Positions 61,489 to 64,000 of a DNA stretch of 64,000 nt are shown piece by piece (position 1 is the stretch's first letter; each line of letters opens with the position of its first letter). Source of the DNA: an uncultured Alphaproteobacteria bacterium (GTDB lineage: Bacteria; Pseudomonadota; Alphaproteobacteria; HIMB59; GCA-002718135); assembly GCA_902621305.1 (NCBI GenBank), contig CACNLM010000002.1:1-64000 (forward strand). Direction: 5' to 3'. The notes beneath the pieces were generated by a model. That model saw only the letters and a program-made list of their open reading frames with translations. It was not told where the DNA came from and ran no database searches. Made by a program: the position numbers and the translations under genes.

Positions 61489-63027
61489 TTAATCCTTATT
61501 CTGTTCTTCAGACCAGAAACCTCTTGCTTCCATTATCATATTATTAGCTATTTCCTCATCAAGGTCTAATTCTTTTAAAATACCTTCTTCTTTATCTATA
61601 AGTTCAAATGTAGCTAAATCAGCAAAATCACTAACATTTAGAATACTTGATTTTGCAAGTATTGCGAGAATACTATTATTCATACCTTTCAAATTTTTAA
61701 GTTTTTCATCTTTAATATTTTCTTCTATAAGTTTTTTATCAGACTCCTCTTTATCTTTTATAAAACTTTTTGACCTTTGAATTATTTCTTGTGCTAAGGT
61801 TGAATCAAAACCCTCTATTTTTTCTAAGTTTTCTAAAGTTTCAGAAGCTATAGATTCAACAGTTGTATAACCATCTGTAACAAGTAACTGTGCTATAACA
61901 TCTTCAACATCGAGAGTTTCTGCTAACAAAATACTTTTTTCTTTAAATTCTTGCTGTCTTCTCTCTGATTCTTCATCTTCAGTTAAGATATCTATTTCTA
62001 AGCTAGTTAAGTTAGAAGCAAGTTTTACATTTTGTCCTTTTCTTCCAATTGCCAAACTTAATTGATCATCGGGTATTACAACCTCAACTTTATTTTTTTC
62101 TTCGTAAAGAAATATTTTACTTACCTCTGCCGGAGCAAGTGCATTTGCCAAGAAAGTAGCTTGATTATCAGACCATGTAACAATATCTATTTTTTCTCCT
62201 TGTAGTTCATTTACAACAGCTTGTACTCTTGAACCTCTCATCCCAACACAAGCTCCTACTGGATCTATTGTTGAATCTTCAGTAAAAACACTAATCTTAG
62301 CTCTTGAACCAGGATCTCTCGCAACACTTTTTACAGTAATAACTCCTTCGTATATCTCAGGTACCTCTTGAAAAAATAGTTTAGATAAAAATTGAGGATG
62401 AGTTCTTGATAAAAAAACTTGATAACCTTTAACATCATTTTTTACTTCATATATGTATGCTCTTACTCTGTCTCCATTCTTAAATGTTTCCCTTGGAATA
62501 AGTTCTTCTCTTTTTATGATTGCTTCACTCTTACCTAAATCTATAATTAGATTTCCAAATTCAGTTCTTTTCACTATACCAATAGCTATTTCACCAACTT
62601 TATCTTTATATTCTTCATATTGATTAGATTTGTCAGCCTCTCTTACTTTTTGAATAATGACACCTTTTGCATTTTGTGCAGCAACTCTACCTAATTCTAT
62701 AGGTGGTAGTTCTTTAATTAAGAATTCTCCTAAATTTATATCTGGATTTATTTTTTTTGCGTCTTCTAAAAGAATTTGTCTAGATTGAATTTCTTCTTCA
62801 ATATTTTCAACTACTTCAAGGTATGAATTTAGCTTAATATCACCAGTAGCTCTATCTATAGAAATTCTTATATCAATTTCTTGTCCGTATTTAACTCTAG
62901 CAGCTTTTTCTAATGCTAGTTCCATTGCTGAAAAGACTGAGTCTTGATCAATGTTTTTTTCTTGCGCTACATTAGATGCAACTTGAAGCATTTCTTCCCT
63001 AATTACATTGTATTTTTTTTTTGCCAT
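61489..63027 (-). CDS. nusA: Transcription termination/antitermination factor NusA
   Basis: A 512-residue RNA-polymerase-binding factor. It has the N-terminal polymerase-binding domain (about 1-130), an S1 domain (GIVKRTEFGNLIIDLGKSE), two KH domains (DPVGACVGMRGSRVQAVVNE and LSLAIGRKGQNVKLASNLTS), and two C-terminal helix-hairpin-helix repeats with acidic character. The ATG follows a terminator hairpin by only 12 bases and shows no Shine-Dalgarno. The usual rimP gene upstream is absent at this site. Confidence 0.97.
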   Translation of the reverse strand: MAKKKYNVIREEMLQVASNVAQEKNIDQDSVFSAMELALEKAARVKYGQEIDIRISIDRATGDIKLNSYLEVVENIEEEIQSRQILLEDAKKINPDINLGEFLIKELPPIELGRVAAQNAKGVIIQKVREADKSNQYEEYKDKVGEIAIGIVKRTEFGNLIIDLGKSEAIIKREELIPRETFKNGDRVRAYIYEVKNDVKGYQVFLSRTHPQFLSKLFFQEVPEIYEGVITVKSVARDPGSRAKISVFTEDSTIDPVGACVGMRGSRVQAVVNELQGEKIDIVTWSDNQATFLANALAPAEVSKIFLYEEKNKVEVVIPDDQLSLAIGRKGQNVKLASNLTSLEIDILTEDEESERRQQEFKEKSILLAETLDVEDVIAQLLVTDGYTTVESIASETLENLEKIEGFDSTLAQEIIQRSKSFIKDKEESDKKLIEENIKDEKLKNLKGMNNSILAILAKSSILNVSDFADLATFELIDKEEGILKELDLDEEIANNMIMEARGFWSEEQNKD

Positions 63028-63033
63028 AATTAT

Positions 63034-63059
63034 AAAAAAAAGGTGGGATATCCCACCTT
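63034..63059 (-). terminator. Intrinsic terminator hairpin in the nusA leader
   Basis: The plus-strand bases 63040-63059 are a perfect 20-bp palindrome, AAGGTGGGATATCCCACCTT. On the minus strand it gives an 8-bp stem (AAGGTGGG/CCCACCTT) with an ATAT loop, closed by a run of T that reaches 8 with the stem end. This is a textbook intrinsic terminator for transcripts reading from lnt-trmB. It lies only 12 bases from the nusA start codon, so it may also act as an attenuator in the nusA leader. It is the only clear intrinsic terminator I found in the window. Confidence 0.88.
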
Positions 63060-63099
63060 AATAATACTGCGTATATTAATATTTTACAAAATTTCAAGC

Positions 63100-63756
63100 T
63101 TATAATTTTCTCAAAATGAATAAAGATGGTTTTCTTTGAGAATTAATTGCTTTTTTATAATATTTTGTCTCAATATCGAAATAATCTTTTATAAGTAAAT
63201 TCATTTCAGATTGATTTACCCAGAGAAAATAGTCTTTGGATTTATAAATTGAATCTAAAATAAATCTTACATAAATTACTGAATCTGTAGCTATATGTAT
63301 TTCACTATTCTCTTTTAGATTTTTATAAAGTTTTATCAAAAAATTACTAGTAACTAATCTTCGCTTTGCATGTCTATTTTTTGGCCACGGATCAGGGAAA
63401 AATATCCATACGAGATCAAAACATTCTCTATCTGTGCCTTGTAAAACATCATAAACGTTTCCATTATATAATCTAATATTTTTTATTTTATTCTTTTCAA
63501 TATTTTTAAGTAAAGCTATATTTCCATCAATGTATTTTTCACAAGATATTACCACTTTATCTATAAACTTATTTGCAAGAAATATACTAGTTTCACCATA
63601 GCCAGTTCCAATATCTAAAATATAATTTATTTTCTCATCACAATTTTGAAACTGATATTCGCTAAGTGTTTGATGATATTTTTTTAAATCAATTTTTTTC
63701 TTGCTTCTTCCTCTTGTTCTTCCAAATAAACGATTGCTATAATTTTTATTAAGCAT
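63100..63756 (-). CDS. trmB: tRNA (guanine-46-N7)-methyltransferase
   Basis: A 218-residue SAM-dependent tRNA methyltransferase. The start is MLNKNYSNRLFGRTRGRSKK, similar to TrmB (FGRRxGR). The SAM site is ILDIGTGYGETSIFLANK; the family's signature FFPDPWPKNRHAKRRLV is intact, and TDSVIYVRFILD follows. It starts inside the last codons of lnt (8 bp shared), matching the lnt-(metK)-trmB neighbourhood of other alphaproteobacteria, except that metK lies elsewhere here. A terminator follows. Confidence 0.96.
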   Translation of the reverse strand: MLNKNYSNRLFGRTRGRSKKKIDLKKYHQTLSEYQFQNCDEKINYILDIGTGYGETSIFLANKFIDKVVISCEKYIDGNIALLKNIEKNKIKNIRLYNGNVYDVLQGTDRECFDLVWIFFPDPWPKNRHAKRRLVTSNFLIKLYKNLKENSEIHIATDSVIYVRFILDSIYKSKDYFLWVNQSEMNLLIKDYFDIETKYYKKAINSQRKPSLFILRKL

Positions 63757-64000
63757 TTTTTTTAAAATAATAGAAAATACTTAATATAAAAATAATAAAG
63801 AAATATATTTTAAATATTAAATGAAAATTAACAAAATTATGATTTTCTTTAAATAATAGTTTGTGTTTAAATTTCTCAGTTTTGTTAAATTGGGTTTTAT
63901 TTAGTACAACACCATTATTGTCTATCACTGCAGATATTCCATTATTTGAAACACGAATAATTGGTTTATTAAACTCTGCGGCTCTGATTTTAGTAAGATA
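63749..64000 (-). CDS. lnt: Apolipoprotein N-acyltransferase, C-terminal part
   Basis: The last 83 codons of a minus-strand gene that enters from the right edge. The visible residues include KIRAAEFNKPIIRVSNNGIS, then AVIDNNGVV, the carbon-nitrogen hydrolase end of Lnt (RAxE...RxxNNGxSAxID), with the Ser-Asn-Asn-Gly segment lining the active site. A final transmembrane helix follows (IYFFIIFILSIFYYF), as in Lnt. Lnt adds the third acyl chain to lipoproteins in the inner membrane. The stop lies inside trmB. The catalytic Glu-Lys-Cys are outside the window. Confidence 0.88.
   Translation of the reverse strand, partial: YLTKIRAAEFNKPIIRVSNNGISAVIDNNGVVLNKTQFNKTEKFKHKLLFKENHNFVNFHLIFKIYFFIIFILSIFYYFKKNA

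Overview
The window is a gene-dense, strongly AT-rich stretch (roughly 70% A+T by eye) of a bacterial chromosome. Genes abut or overlap by a few bases, and no intergenic gap reaches 300 bp. Gene content and order point to a streamlined alphaproteobacterium of the SAR11/HIMB59 kind: RegB/RegA, ChvG/ChvI beside ahcY, trpF-trpB-trpA-accD-folC-trxA, fabA-fabB-fabI, tsaE-amgK-murU, kdsD-lptC-lptA-lptB and nusA-infB-rbfA-truB-rpsO-pnp are all alphaproteobacterial arrangements, here with many usual accessory members missing. The taxon is an inference; no rRNA or tRNA gene was seen to anchor it.

Layout. 1-2.2 kb: tail of an unidentified gene, then two envelope glycosyltransferases (GT9, GT4). 2.2-10 kb: an alpha/beta hydrolase, glutamate synthase (gltB, gltD) and an NDUFA9-like dehydrogenase-fold protein. 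9.9-13.5 kb: RNase D and the KDO/LPS-export genes kdsD-lptC-lptA-lptB. 13.5-22.8 kb: a tightly packed plus-strand run, aroA-cmk-rpsA-ihfB-pyrF-trpF-trpB-trpA-accD-folC. 22.8-30.1 kb (minus strand): trxA, murU-like, amgK-like, tsaE, metK, ahcY, chvG, chvI. 30.1-34.5 kb: a promoter region with a good NrdR-box match, then nrdA-nrdB-glutaredoxin, facing a very small ArfA-like gene downstream of polA. 37.3-40.5 kb: an ABC ATPase without a permease beside it, an O-antigen-ligase-like membrane protein and a GT2 glycosyltransferase. 40.5-48.8 kb: regA-regB and the replication cluster gyrB-recF-dnaN-dnaA plus rpsT. 48.8-55.6 kb: mutM diverging from ubiE-coaBC, a ThiF/MoeB-type protein, fabA-fabB-fabI and a glycerophosphodiesterase. 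55.6-64 kb: pnp-rpsO-truB-rbfA-infB-nusA (minus strand), trmB and the C-terminus of lnt.

Together these genes cover nitrogen assimilation (GOGAT), tryptophan and chorismate synthesis, dNTP supply, unsaturated fatty acid synthesis, LPS assembly and export, the activated methyl cycle, replication initiation and the translation core. I found no prophage, insertion sequence, CRISPR array, toxin-antitoxin pair or defence island, and nothing that looks like a wholly new multi-gene system.

The points worth a second look are local: an lptC with no usable in-frame start codon beside a T9 run; an unlisted 42-residue ArfA-like ribosome-rescue gene; an NrdB with a Glu-for-Asp metal ligand; a perfect intrinsic-terminator hairpin squeezed against the nusA start codon; and a cytidylate kinase with an altered P-loop.
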